Source: Trogon surrucura (Eukaryota > Chordata > Aves > Trogoniformes > Trogonidae). Taken from it: a stretch of DNA of 64,000 nucleotides. Shown here one piece after another: positions 47,301-59,235 of this stretch (the stretch's first letter is position 1; every line of letters starts with the position of its first letter). The notes under the pieces were generated by a model, which saw nothing but the letters and a program-made list of their open reading frames with translations, ran no database searches and was not told the DNA's origin. The stretch spans positions 5,518,001-5,582,000 of the forward strand of contig CM036632.1 in NCBI GenBank assembly GCA_020746105.1, given 5' to 3'. The position numbers were made by a program, and so were the translations under genes.

Positions 47301-50300
47301 GACCTTCTTCCAGTTTATTTCCTGTGCCTCCTAGCAAGGAGCCAGCACACATGTAGCATCCCAGCTCCGACAGGAGCTGTTCTCAGAAGTATTGCAGCAA
47401 CTAATGAGGAAGGAACATTGGCTTCATGGAAGCTCACGCCTTTTCTTTTCCCAGCATGATCCCCGGGAGGGTATGTATTGTGTCACAATTATGAGACTGG
47501 TAGCTTTATATAGTCCTCGTAGCTTGTATAAAACGTGAAAGCTGATGTGTCTTGCTCTTTGAATTGGGAGGAATAATCTTGCATCTTCCTTGACAGCAAC
47601 AGACAGGAAGGGTAACTTGTGCAGAGCAGCTCGTGGTTCTTTGTTGGCAGTGAAGGAGGGAGGTTTATTCTCGTGCCATCAGGGAAACTGGGATGGAGAG
47701 ACGGTTGTCAGAAGCATATCGCCAGTCTTGCTCCTTCGAGTTTGACTGAGGACAGAGTGCTCAGCAGAGCACTCATCCATGCCTTTTTCATTTGCCCCTG
47801 ATTTTAGCAAAAGGGACTGTAAAAAGTCGTATTCATTACTGAACCTTGCAATTCGAGAGAACTCTTTAAATAGCAACTTTCCTCATTCTTCAGTCGCTGG
47901 CACAATGCCCAGGGAAAATAGTGGGTTGAAAATATGAAGCAACAACTTTTCTTTTTCCTGTAATAGTGCTTTCAAACTCTATGTCTGTTTAGAAACATTA
48001 ATCATTGTAACTACGGGGTAAAAATCTCCTGCCTGTCTTTAATCTTACCTGTGCAATGAGATGGCAAGAGTGAGCTGTTGCTTTCTGTGGATGATTAAGA
48101 AGAGCTAAGCTTCAAATAGTTGACTATATCTTTTTTTCTCAGTTGGCTTTTCTATCCCTTCAAATTAGAGGTGGTCTTAGCAATTCTGTTGCAAACTCTC
48201 CTTGTACTGTAATCTTTTCTGTTGTTGCAAACTACGCAAGGCTAGGCTGGGTTAGCGCTGCTTTGGAAAACCTGAAGTAAAGGTTTGTCAGAAGGTTTTG
48301 CATTAAAAAGCACCCTTGTCTGAGGCAGCCGTGGGCATAGCGTGCTGTCAAGAGATGTTGCATTGCCTGAGGGTCTACCCTGCAGAATAGGCACAGAACT
48401 GTTTGCAAGTTTTGATTTCTTGTGGCATTTTTATGAGAGTAAGGGTGGTTCTTGGCAAATATTAATGTAATATATCATACCTATTGAAAGTTCCCCACTC
48501 CCGCAAGTTTAACGAAATGTGGTTGGCATTTATATCTCCTTGCCAGCCTGTGCTAGCGTTGGTAGGTGGTGTTAAGCGTGATTAGTAGCATAAGTGATAC
48601 TTCAAAATGTTCTCCAGACAATAACTAACTAATCCAGTTTGGTGTTTATGAGGGAAAAGAGATCCCACACTAGTATTTGTAGCACTTTAAGTTTGTAAAT
48701 CCCTCCAGAAACTGTGAGAGGCAAAAGAAACCCCGTACACGGGAATTATGTTATAAAACAGTACCGGATGCCAGCCAACCTTCCTACGTGTCTTGGATGC
48801 CTACTGCATGTGTTGCTGCCACAGCTGCCTCCTGCGTGCCAGATGTTCCTGTTAAAGGTGACGACAGAAGTGTGGGCATGCAGGGGTGGAGGCTCCTCGT
48901 GTTGTGCGAAGGGCGTACGAGGCAGCTCGTGGGCCATTTCTTTGACCAGACTGTGGAAAGATGGGGTTTACCTGGGGCACTGAGGAGCACCTGGCCTTGA
49001 CTTCAGAAAGATGGTTACATGGATGATTGGGCAACACAAACGACTTTGACTAGTGCAGTAACTTGCTCCTGGATGAGCATTCATGTAAACTAGATCCAGA
49101 GGAGATGAAACCCGTGGCCGTGGGTTGTACTTGTGCTATTCTTTAGTTCTTTCATCTGCCCAGATTCCTAGCAAGGAGGCAGTACAGCAATACGTGGTGT
49201 CTTCATTAAACTTTGACTGTTTGTTATGTCCATTTTTGCAGTATCTGCTTCCATATCTATTGCCTTAGAAACCTGTGTTACTACCGGGGAAATCTTCAGA
49301 GGGGCAGGAATAAAAGCAGGAGTCACTATCAGCCGTTTCTATTGCATTTCGTGAGGCCACGTCCCATCTGACAGAACAGCCGTCTGGGACAACCTCTGTT
49401 TTCTGTGAGCTCCTGTCTGCTCTCTGCAATTCGTACTGCATGTTCCCCCAGACCTGACCGTATCTCCTTTCCTCCTTGTCACTTCAGCTCATGGCTGCTC
49501 TGTATCTCACCATCTTCTGATAGCTCAGGAGTGGCTTCCTTTGGCTTTTCCTTCTTGTTTTGTTGAAAGAAGTTAAACACAGCTGGTTGTTGTCTATTAC
49601 TCCTGGCTCTTTTTAAGAACCCCACAAGCACTGCTCCCCCTCTCTCCATCTCCTCTTGCAAGTGCTTTTAGCTGTTGATAAGCTTTGGATAAAACCACGA
49701 TGGTGACAGCCACTGAGCCAATGCAGAAAGTCAGAGGTTGGAAGGGAAACCCATTGAATATGATTTCCAGAGAACTGGAGGGGAAGGCAGAGTGAGCACA
49801 TAGAGGAGGAAAAGAACAGAAAGCCGGTGGCAGGAGCTGGACGGAATAGCCGGGGTGAATAACTGGCCAGACGTCGTGTTTCATGAGCGTGTCTGATTTG
49901 TTCCTTTCTCCTGAACAGTTTAACTGAGGCCCGCAATTTGAAATAAACTTCCCTTTTGTTTTTTTCTTAAACAGTTCAGTGCCCAGGAGAGCATCAAATA
50001 GCTTCGGTTTCAAATCAAAATGAGATTGCGGCGGTTGTGTTGTCATCGTACCCGTTCCGCTGCTGTGGTCTTTGGGAGGAGGAGGAGGTGTCTTTGGGGA
50101 GCGGGTCCAGCTAGGCTGGTTGCTATGGCAAAGTCTCTGCTGATGCCTGCTCTCTGCCTGTAATTGCTATTCAGCAGCTGTTTCCAGTGGTCGTCTGGAG
50201 GAACTTCCACAAGTTACGGATGTGAAAATCCCTCCCTGTATGTTGGCCTTCGCTGGAACTGAGCTTTGACAAGAGAGATGCATTAGCTTCTAAACTCACC

Positions 50301-50340
50301 AGTAATTAGGTTGGTCGGAGCGTACTTTGCTGAAAGTTGA
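44360..50340. other. intron sequence without recognisable gene
   Basis: Ordinary intron. The open frames at 46442-46789 (+, 115 codons) and 49597-50046 (-, 149 codons) have no recognisable domain. A few hundred bases around 48420-48700 are AT-rich and unique. I see no repeat family, RNA gene or splice-bounded segment to report. Confidence 0.55.
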
Positions 50341-50346
50341 GGTTTT

Positions 50347-50373
50347 GGGGCTGGGGAAGGAGGGTGGAGGGGG
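50347..50373 (+). other. G-quadruplex-forming motif
   Basis: Four G runs of at least three (GGGG, GGGG, GGG, GGGGG) are separated by loops of 2, 5 and 4 bases, fitting the G3+N1-7 rule. It lies on the MAD1L1 coding strand, so it would also form in the transcript. Confidence 0.7.
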
Positions 50374-50384
50374 AAGTGGCAACT

Positions 50385-50530
50385 TTAAAATCAATATTGC
50401 AAATGCAATGCAAAAGAATGTAATTAGCATGTTTTGCAGGGCCTATTAATTCCTCTGAAATGCTGTTTATTAGGCAGAAGAACTTGGGAGCCCATCAGTG
50501 GATTAAACAGGTTCTGTAATGAAATGTAAA
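50385..50530. promoter_or_regulatory. AT-rich block, possible conserved non-coding element
   Basis: ttaaaatcaatattgcaaat (ATTTGCAT-like octamer neighbourhood), gaatgtaattagcatg, cctattaattcctctg and tggattaaacagg. Dense homeodomain/POU-type cores directly follow the G-rich motif. Function inferred only. Confidence 0.35.
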
Positions 50531-50724
50531 TGGTGTAATTGGGCTTGTTCTGAAAGTATTTATTCTTCACCTGTGACCCGCTTGATTGCGGTTTGACAAC
50601 ACGAAGGAGTGTGCATCTCTTCGTTAATGACAGCTAATTCCCTGGAGCTAATGGAGTGGGACGCCCAGGCGCATGGCGCTGGGAACGGCAGGTCGTGCCT
50701 GGAGCTCTGCAGTGATTGGCACCA

Positions 50725-50860
50725 ATCCGAGCACAATGTAACTTTAATTACAGTAATTCCAAATTTAAAGCAAGCATTTAGCTGCTGGAGAGAGGCTCTT
50801 AATTTTGCAAATAGATGCCATATAATGGGCTGACCTTTTATTAGACAAATATTGGGATGG
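50725..50860. promoter_or_regulatory. second AT-rich element-like block
   Basis: aactttaattacagtaattc, aaatttaaagcaagcattta and ttaattttgcaaatagatgc contain TAATTAC and octamer-like GCAAAT sites. It lies about 200 bases after the previous block, so the two may form one regulatory cluster. Confidence 0.3.
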
Positions 50861-51110
50861 GTGGGACCACTCTCCTCCAAGATACAGGTAACGTTGTTGG
50901 CTCCCATTAGCTCAGTGAAGATCACAGAGGCACGTTCTCCCTGCCAGGTTAACCATATGGATTTCTTTCAAGGAGCAATGTAGTGGAGCCAGGAGGGAAA
51001 TGTGGTGCTGCTGCATGCTATTTAAATGCAGTCTTTGCATCAAGGCACGAAATTCATCTGCTGCTCCTCTGCCTTGTGTATGTGCTTTTGTCAGCGTGGA
51101 CCACTGGGAT

Positions 51111-51126
51111 TTTTTGTTGTTGTTGT
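51111..51126. repeat. (TTG)4 microsatellite
   Basis: Short trinucleotide repeat after a T5 run. Minor. Confidence 0.8.
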
Positions 51127-51129
51127 TTT

Positions 51130-54100
51130 CCCTTTCTGCAAACCTTCTTTATCCAAACTGTGCACTGCTAAATATCTCCAGGCACACAGGAAAGGTCATG
51201 CTGCTCTCTTGGAGCAAGAGAGCTAAATACTCAGTTTTGCCTGGCATTGTGGTATCCCGCATTAAGTGCCACCACCGGTGCTTGTTAGGCTCTCTCTTCC
51301 GTGGGGCTGAGATGTATGTGCACAACCACAGCCTCCCTTCACTCACGTTGGAGGACTTTCCAGTGCAGAGATGGGCTCTGCTCTGGGGGCGGAGGATGAT
51401 GTGCTGGAAGAGAGCTTGCAGAGCACACAGCAGTGGGGACTAGCCATCTCCCAGCTCTTCCCGAGCCCACTAAGCTCTGCAGCCTCCAGCCTTGCTGCGT
51501 GTTAGCTCAGCCTCTCTCTTAAGTAGGGGTCTTGTTAGAGTTGAAATGAACCCAGGCAGGGAAGCTCTTGTCCAGGAAATGTCCAGGTCTGTGTCTGTGG
51601 ATTTGGAATAGGTCCCCAGGGGAGTGCTGTGGGCTGTCATCTTTAATGTTTGGAGCAGAAGCAAATCAATTTCTGCAAGCAAAGCCTCTCGTTTCTGTAT
51701 TCTTCCTTCTCTGCCTCTGTCTACGAGCTGAGAGGTAGAAGTGACAGCGTGGTCAGAGGTCTCTTTACATCACTGATCTTGGGCTCGTCACCTGAATCAG
51801 GGCGTGCTGCTCCCAGGGACCATGGAGAGGGCAGGATGGGAGGCAGCTGTACGTGGGGTGGAGGATAGCATGGTCGGTAGGCATTTGGCCACCTAAACGG
51901 ATGAATGAGAATCGTTGGGTGGGGAATACATAAAGGACGTTAGAACTAGAACCGACAGAGGAGGTTGATACTGCTGTGGAGTGGTGGCCAGTGCGAGGCA
52001 GTTGTCTGAAACCAGTCCAGGAGAGAGACGGGAACAGTGGCAAACAGGAGGCAGCATCCTCTTAAGGCCAGGCACGTTGCTCCTTCCCAGCAAATGGCTT
52101 TCCATGCACGTTGCCTAATCCCAGCAGAAACAACACTTTCCCTGGAGAGCTCACGCTCCTGATCGTAGCCTCTTTTTGCACTGGGTTTGAGCGTTGTGGA
52201 GAATCAGCCCTGCTGGCACGATGCAGAGCAGAGGCGGAGCAGCCCCCGGCTGCAGTGTGACTGCTGTGGGCAGGTTCTCCTGGTGTCCAGTGCATCCTGT
52301 TCCCCAGCTTCTCACCTGGAAGACACAGCTCTGATCTTGCTGAGAAGCGATATATGGGAAGAACCATATTAACATTGCAAAAAGAAAATTCCCATGGCGA
52401 AAAACCCGACAAACCAATAATTCTGGTCATTCTTAGGAAAGTCAAAAACCTTCAGGTTTACCTACCACAGGAAAATTGGGCATTGTTAACGTGGCCAAGT
52501 GCCTCAAGGAGAGCTTGGAAGAGGCTTCCGGCTCCTTATGCTTCCCATCTCTCCACCTCTTTGTTCTCTTTGGAGTCCATACAGCCACTTCCACCTTTTC
52601 AGTCTCCCATTTTACATCCAAATAAAGGAACTATCTCATTGCATGTGTTACATACACATAGAAAGCCGTATAAAACAGCTTTGTGAGCACAAGTACTGAG
52701 GAGCAACAGAAGGCTTTATCTCTGCAAGCTCATCCTGCTTGTCCATTCAGCCCCATTCATGTCTTTTTAGGTTGTTTTTTTTCTATTATCAGCCTGAAGG
52801 CTTTTCAAGGAAGGGGCTCTGCCTCTGCCGTGTCTTCACAAATACCCGTAGTGTTTTGGGCACTAAATAAATAATAAATAATGACTGCACCGGAAAGCCG
52901 TTGACCAGATGAATGCTCCTGCTATAAACAAACCAGGCTTTTGGCTGGGGAAAGACAGCAGGTTTCTCAGGCGGTCTGCGTTCGGGTGAGTGGCAGCTCC
53001 CAGTCATTAATACAGGACTTTGAAGTAAGAGATTATTCCCCCGTGGCCCTTTGGCGTGAGGAACTGGTGATAGACTGACAGCGGTAAAACACGACCATTT
53101 GAGAAGCTCCTCCAGCATTTTACTGAGAATAGATCTCCGAGAGGGGCCATTAGAAAGGAAGAAATGATGGAACGGCGGGTTATGTGACCACTGTGACTCA
53201 TTAATATGAGTAAATTTATGTCCAGCGTACTCTCGCAACTTGTCCAAACCAACTCTTTGAAGCCGATTTCTTTCTTCTCCTGGTGCTGCTGTTGCCTAAA
53301 GGTTTCTGTGAGAGATGCACTGACTCTTTTAACAGCCTCCTGCCTTTACTCTGACTCTCAGCACGGTTTGCAGAGCCTTGGCTGTGCGTCAGCATGGACT
53401 TCAAGTTTGTTCTGCAGCTGGGACAGTCTTTGTGTCTGCAGCCTCCTTGGCAAGTGGTGGTTTCGTGGCACGACAGCTGGTGACAAAATGTGTTTGCACA
53501 GACGTGTGTATCCGACAGCCTCTGGTCTCACTGGAGCTGGGCTCTGGGTTTTTTCCCACGTTGTCTTTGTGAAATTATCAGTGTCAAGACAATTGCTGGG
53601 AGGTGATGATGGACAAGCTCGTTTTATTGAATTTCAACCTCTGTGCCAATAAATCATAACCCAAACTGATGGAGAAAATTGTCTTTTGCCAGCATTGGCA
53701 CTGCCAGAATACAAGTCAATAGAGATCTGCCTTTTTCACCCAGAGGTCTCCAGGCCAGGTCTGGGTCCTGGCCAGAAGTGACAGAAAATTATTGACGCTG
53801 AGCAGTAGTTTTTCTCTGCTGGAACGGTTTTTGCCATTTATCTAGTTCCTTTTAAACAGCAGATACATGAACAAAACAAAAACCATCCCAGCCTTGTGTC
53901 CTGCTGTCAGTGGTGCAGAATCCACCTCTTCATTGTCTTAGAAGGAGGGGACTTGAGCCTACCCTGTCCACGGGACAGTGGGGCACGTCACCCCCCATGG
54001 CACAGCTGAGCCCAGCTCTCCTCCTGCCTCACCACGCTTCTTCTGGGCATAGCTCGTTTCATTCTTGCTACTTGCCATTAGTTCCTTCCAATCAGCACTA

Positions 54101-54175
54101 AATTCACTTTTAATTAAACCACTCGAGTAGACCAGGAGGAAGCAGAGTGTGTGCTGAGCTTTAGGGTTGTTGCTG
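51130..54175. other. intron sequence without recognisable gene
   Basis: Open frames at 52062-52445 (-), 52789-53247 (-) and 53206-53652 (+) of 127-152 codons show no domains. There is no recognised mobile element or RNA gene. Confidence 0.55.
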
Positions 54176-54179
54176 CTCA

Positions 54180-54204
54180 GTGGGTAATTACCGTGGGTAA
54201 TTAC
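54180..54204. repeat. doubled GTGGGTAATTAC, 13-base period
   Basis: gtgggtaattac occurs at 54180-54191 and again at 54193-54204. The first includes the palindrome GGTAATTACC. Two TAATTA homeodomain cores at fixed spacing could be a dimer site or just a micro-duplication. Confidence 0.8.
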
Positions 54205-55384
54205 TGGGGAGAAAGCCGAGAAGAACATCCTTTGGATCCTGCCCTGTAGTTGGGCCAAGCAGCCTCTGAAACCCACCATTTCCCAAGTACTGCCAAAAGC
54301 AGTGGGCAAAGCGTTGGGTTGTTATTTGGAGGAGAAGATACTGAAAGACAGCAGAGAAAAGGAACAAATGGCAGGATTTTTGTTTTCTAAATTCATCCTC
54401 TGATGTCTGCTGGCAAGGGTTTTTTTCCCCCTGCTTTTCTTACACCAAGGTGACCCCAGCCTTTTCTCCCAGGTTTACCTCATTCCCAGAAATCAGATGA
54501 GGATAACAGGAAAACAGCGTGAACGCTGATTGCTGTCTCCCAGGTATTTTCTCCTTCAGTGTGGCAAGGTGGATCCTCCTTCTAGGTGGAGACATAGAAC
54601 TCATTCATCAGGGTGTGATACCGTTAGATGACCTAGCACCTCTTAGTTTGTAGCTCCAGTTTTACATCTGCCAGTTAGCGGATTTCTCTCACTGCTTCTC
54701 CCTCAGATACCTACCGTGATGCTCATTGTTCCTCCCACCAGATCTCTACCATGGCATCATACTTGCTGGCACATCACCCATCAGCACCACCGCAAGCATG
54801 AGGAAACCACCATTACCACTCGATTTAAAGCAAATCAAAACGCATCTGCAGCAGCATTCCAGTTCATCAATGATGAATGAAGCCAGCCAGTGGTTAACAC
54901 AAGTCGGAATGAGATACTTCTTGAAACGAAACGCTTCTGTGACTGTGAAGCAGCGCGGGTATGGAGGCATCAGTCTCGAGGCGACAGCACAGCTGTTCTG
55001 CCTTCCTTTCCCAGTAAGTGACTCACAGAAAGATGATACTCCTTGGAGATCCCACTGGTAGCAAAGCAGTTTTGCCCTGGGGTTGTGCTGCTTCGTGCTT
55101 GTGCTTACAGCGATGCTTGGAGGACAGATCTGTTCACGTGTAAACCAGCGAGAAGCGTGGCAGGGCCGAGCAGTCGGACAGGAGTGTTGCAGAGGGCTAG
55201 AAGGGACGACAGGACATACTGGGTCTAGGTTTGGAGTGTTTCACACAGGAGGTGTGTTCATGTAGGCTCACAGAGCTGAAAACCAAAAAAGCTTCATTGA
55301 CAGAGCAGAAAACCAGCTCTCGTTCAGAGCAGGATTTGAGAAGAGCTATCTTATGGCATGCAGAAGAGAGCACCAGCCCTGCAA

Positions 55385-55525
55385 GTCCTCCTACAGAGAA
55401 GATGTGAAGTGAAAAGAGGAAGGGAGGGGCGAAAGCACTCCTTAAGGCGATTTGGCAAAGAAGAGAGTGAAGAGAAGGCACGTGTGTGAGAGAAGTGGGA
55501 AGAGAGGGGAGAAGTGATCCAAGTG
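55385..55525 (+). repeat. purine-rich tract
   Basis: Strong A/G bias (gaagtgaaaagaggaaggga, gaagtgggaagagagggg). The scarcity of stops on the complementary pyrimidine strand helps explain the 178-codon minus-strand open frame at 55197-55733. Confidence 0.65.
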
Positions 55526-55734
55526 CTCCGTCAGAATTAGGGGCTGGCAAAGGCCTTCGGAGAAGAGAAGCACGACTTAGAAAAGCAGCCTCTTGGCAAA
55601 AAGTGCTATGCCTCTTTCTGGGCCTTCCAGCAGAATCTCCTGGCACATCAGTCTTCGCCTCCCTCCTTTTCTCTCTCCATCGAGGAAGGGTCAGTGATTT
55701 CTGGGAAGGTGTGCAAATTCGGCTTGAAACCAAC

Positions 55735-57055
55735 TTCCAGCATCATCTTGTACAGCAACGTATACCGGGACGAGAGGAGGCAGGAAGAGTAGCGTGAAGA
55801 TTTGATAGACGTAAAACACATAGCACGTTGCCTGTATTTTATCATGTTTTTCTCTGACAACAGGGAAAATTCTTGCTGGACAGTCTCTATTTCTCCTGCC
55901 TCACCTCAAGATGTAAAACCAGTGAGAGGCTGGAGAATTTCCTGCTAATTAACTTAACGAAGAGTAGGTTAATAAGTAGCTTGATCATAGCCTGAGTTCC
56001 TGTATGGGAAACTTGGCTCGTGAAGAGCTCTTTAATCTATAGGACAAAAGCGTAACAAGATCAAATACTGGAAGTAGAAACTCTGAAAGATTAGAAACAA
56101 GGAAATGCCTTTGTTACAACCGGGGTAGTTAGCCATCGGAACTATTTATCTCAGTACACGGGAGATTCACCATCACTTTGAAGTGTCTAAATGAAGATGG
56201 GATATTCTTGTACAAGAAATGTTCCAAGTCAGCTAGCAATTAAGAGCCCGATGCAGGAACTGCTTTGCTTAGTTCACCAGCTTGTGCTTTTCATCAGTTT
56301 AGATTGGCTGATTCTTACTGTTCTTCTGAGCTCTGCAGTTTGTAAACCTGAGAGAAATCAGGGATGCTGCCGATGAGCGGAGCGCCTGGTAGTGCAAATA
56401 GTGGTACTGGGAAGTAGTAGAGAAGTGCAGAGGGCTCTTCTGAAGTAGGAAAGAGCAATCTGTGGCAGCGTTTACAAACAACTTGGTAATTCTGCTGGAA
56501 AGAAAATGGCTTTCCTGTGCTTCAGCAAGGATTAGGCTGCAAGTGTGTCTTACATCAGAGGGGGCTGGAGATGATGTCATCTCGCCAGACGCGTCATGCC
56601 GTGTGCATACTGACACGGGGAGGAATGTGCAATGGCTGGGTTTGTCCCAGCTCGTAGCATTCATCTTCCAAGCAATTCCCAAACATAATTAATCCATTCA
56701 CTGCCATACTTCACTGGCTTCTTGTTATCGTTGCTCGTTTTATGGGTTAGGACAGTTGGGGTGGCGTGGAGATTTCATTCAGGCAATTAAGGAAAGAGTT
56801 GTCAGAGCTGGGATTAATACTCAGGGCTCCAGAGCACCATCTCGTTTGAAAGCTCCTAATGGAGAGGCAGCAAACGTATGTCTGCTGTTGGCCTGAATTT
56901 GATCTTCCTTTCTTAAATAGGAATAATAGAAGAGGGAAGGGGGCTGGAGGAATGTAGAAGCACCAAGTAGGCTGCATTGGGAGGCCTGATGGGGAGCGCC
57001 AGAGGCTTCAGCGCTCATTTGTGTCTCTGGCAGCCCGACCCTGTGGTGAGGATAA
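55735..57055. other. intron sequence without recognisable gene
   Basis: Unique mixed-composition sequence. No repeats, splice-bounded coding segments or regulatory structure stood out. Confidence 0.55.
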
Positions 57056-57059
57056 TCAA

Positions 57060-57225
57060 GTTGAAAATTAAATCAAATTTCAAATGTTAAACTGGCCAAT
57101 TAAAGAAGCAGTCACATCAAAACATACATTTTTTAAAAGTTTTTTGTTTACTCTGTCATAATTAATTTATTTAGCAAGAAAACTTTTGTTTGTGCAAAAT
57201 ACTTGTTAAATTGATCATGAGTGGT
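57060..57225. promoter_or_regulatory. AT-rich block, possible conserved element
   Basis: ggccaattaaagaagcag, gtcataattaatttattta and aaattgatcatgag, with TTTGTTTAC and TGTTTGTGCAAAAT resembling forkhead sites. May instead be plain AT-rich sequence. Confidence 0.25.
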
Positions 57226-57410
57226 TGAGGGAGCGAAGATGCAGCTACACGGAGGTATAGGAGAGCAACGGTTAACCAAAATGTCACCTGAAGTTCCCTA
57301 AAGGTCTGACTGCAGAAGTTTTACAAACCAAACATGATGCATCTCTTTTTTCAGCCTGCATGACTGGGTGCATGAGTGCTGTTTGTGGCTTGTCCGTTAA
57401 CCTTAAAAGT

Positions 57411-57460
57411 GTCTTTGAGCAAATAACTTACCATGTCTCTGCTTTGATTTCCCTTGATGC
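57411..57460 (+). repeat. probable MIR core relic
   Basis: ctttgagcaaataacttacc, then atgtctctgctttgatttcc align in order with the MIR segment cttgggcaagtcacttaacc, tctctgtgcctcagtttcc. Divergent, so moderate confidence. Confidence 0.4.
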
Positions 57461-58439
57461 CTCCCTTTAGAAGATTGAAAAGCTGGTGAGTTGGATACTT
57501 GGCTGTTGGGAGGTTATCACTTACCTGTGTGCTCTTAGCATCAGATGATAGCACGTGAATGATTTTCTCTGGTTTCAGCATCCCTGCATCTCAGGCTCTT
57601 TCCTATATCTTTAGGCAGGTGGGTATTTATTTTGCCTGTGACCTGTTGCACAGGCCTGTCGTATTTAGGAGGATTTTCTTTTCTCTCTTGAGATTCCTCT
57701 TGGAGTGTCATGGTTTGAACCTTTGTGAACACCTCTCAGAAATGAAAGGTGGATCACGGGTGTATCTTTCACCTTTTACCACAAGATGAGGTTTGCAAGG
57801 TTCACTGTATCAGGAAGTTCCTGAAAACTTCTTGCTTCCTACTGTTACCACATATTGGCTGGACGTTGGGTATTCTGCCTATCTTGAGACTTTGAGGAAT
57901 GGCAAGGGCAAATTTCCAAAATTAAAGCAATGAGGAGGGAGTAGCTGCTGAAGAAGCCTCACGAACATATGAATCTTTCAGTACGGGAGGAACTGGAGAG
58001 GAATGTGGGCACCAATGGATCGACAGCAGATAGAGAAAGGGCAGAACTGGAGTCCCCAACCCAAGCCTGATGTGGATGACTGCCGATCTGCTTCAATTGT
58101 GGTTTGTAGCTCTCCTGAATGGCAGTAACCAGGGGACAGTGTCACTATTCTCCTTCACAGGGCTGGGGATGACACAGTGGTGCTGACCTGGAGAACCAGT
58201 TGTCCACAATTTATGATTCACGGAGTAGCTGGATCCAGTCTAAGAAGAAGTTGGTTATGGATGTCTGTCTTAAAAAATAGATGCTTTCCATCATCCAGCA
58301 ACAGTGAGTTGGTGAGGAAAGGAGGAAATTTGACATCCAAAGACTTGAATCCCTGATGCTTTTTCCTTCCTTCAGCCTCTTTTTTGTTCAGGAGTAGACA
58401 GGAACTGGAAGCAGCCACCGCAAGTTTGCAGTTGCCTGA

Positions 58440-58575
58440 ACTTTTCGTTATTAATTAATCCCGTCTTTATTCACACAGCACTCTCTTTGCCTCAGACCGT
58501 GGGTAATAAACACTGATCAAGCAGGCAGCGATGATAAATTATCTATTTAATAATTAACAAATTAGTCCTAGCAGA
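58440..58575. promoter_or_regulatory. TAAT-rich block, possible conserved element
   Basis: cgttattaattaatcccg, gataaattatctatttaata and attaacaaattag carry repeated ATTAAT cores in unique sequence around gtgggtaataaacactg. Inference only. Confidence 0.3.
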
Positions 58576-58979
58576 TGGAACCAAAACAAAATTGTCTGTA
58601 TGTGCACACAGCACACGGTTTGCCTTCCCTTGTTTGTCACACTGAGATATTGCCAGAGATTTCTGCGTGCCTCCACTGTGCTCGGGTTGGTCACCCTCAT
58701 GTGCCACATAGCCTGGTCATGAGTTTATCTCTGGGGCAGCTACAGCGTTTTCTAGATCTGACATTCTCTGGGTGCCAGCAAGGAGAATGAATGAGGTGAA
58801 GCAAGGTGTCATGGAGGACGAGCATGATGGAGAAGAGAGGGGAATCCTGGCTTTTTAGCATTAGTTAGGATGCAGGAGCATCCTCGCAGAAGGATCAGCG
58901 GTCCGTTGTGATCTGCTATGTTATTAATAGAGATTATAGTCCCTGTAATTCTTTCTGCTATTATCTAGCAGAGAATAAA

Positions 58980-59235
58980 AAGTCAATGCACTGCTGAGTT
59001 AAATAAATATGAGGTACTACAGTCATATGAGCATAGTATCCTGTGAGCTAACTGTGCATATATTATTCATCTCCAGTTATTATTCATGACCTTTCCCTCA
59101 CACCATCATGGCTCCATCACTTGTGAATTTATAAATTCATTATTAATGAGTGAAAATTAATAATGCATTTTCATTATATCTATTGGGTGTATTTACAACA
59201 TTCATAATGCATTCAAATAACCAATTTGAGGTGTA
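58980..59235. promoter_or_regulatory. long AT-rich block with repeated TTATTCAT and AATGCAT motifs
   Basis: Contains atattattcatctcc, ttattattcatgacc, a palindrome-like gaatttataaattc, and two ATAATGCAT copies plus aatgcattc. About 250 bases with little G or C and no open frame. Candidate scaffold-attachment or enhancer-like element. Confidence 0.35.

Noticed and set aside
54726..55061. Segment reading GTSPIST, considered as the missing last MAD1 exon (expected to begin ATSPSGS-like)
   Set aside because: The resemblance ends after a few residues; no MQLLETEFS-like continuation.
55197..55733. 178-codon open frame on the - strand
   Set aside because: Largely the complement of a purine-rich tract, where stops are rare; Ser/Leu-rich composition follows from that.
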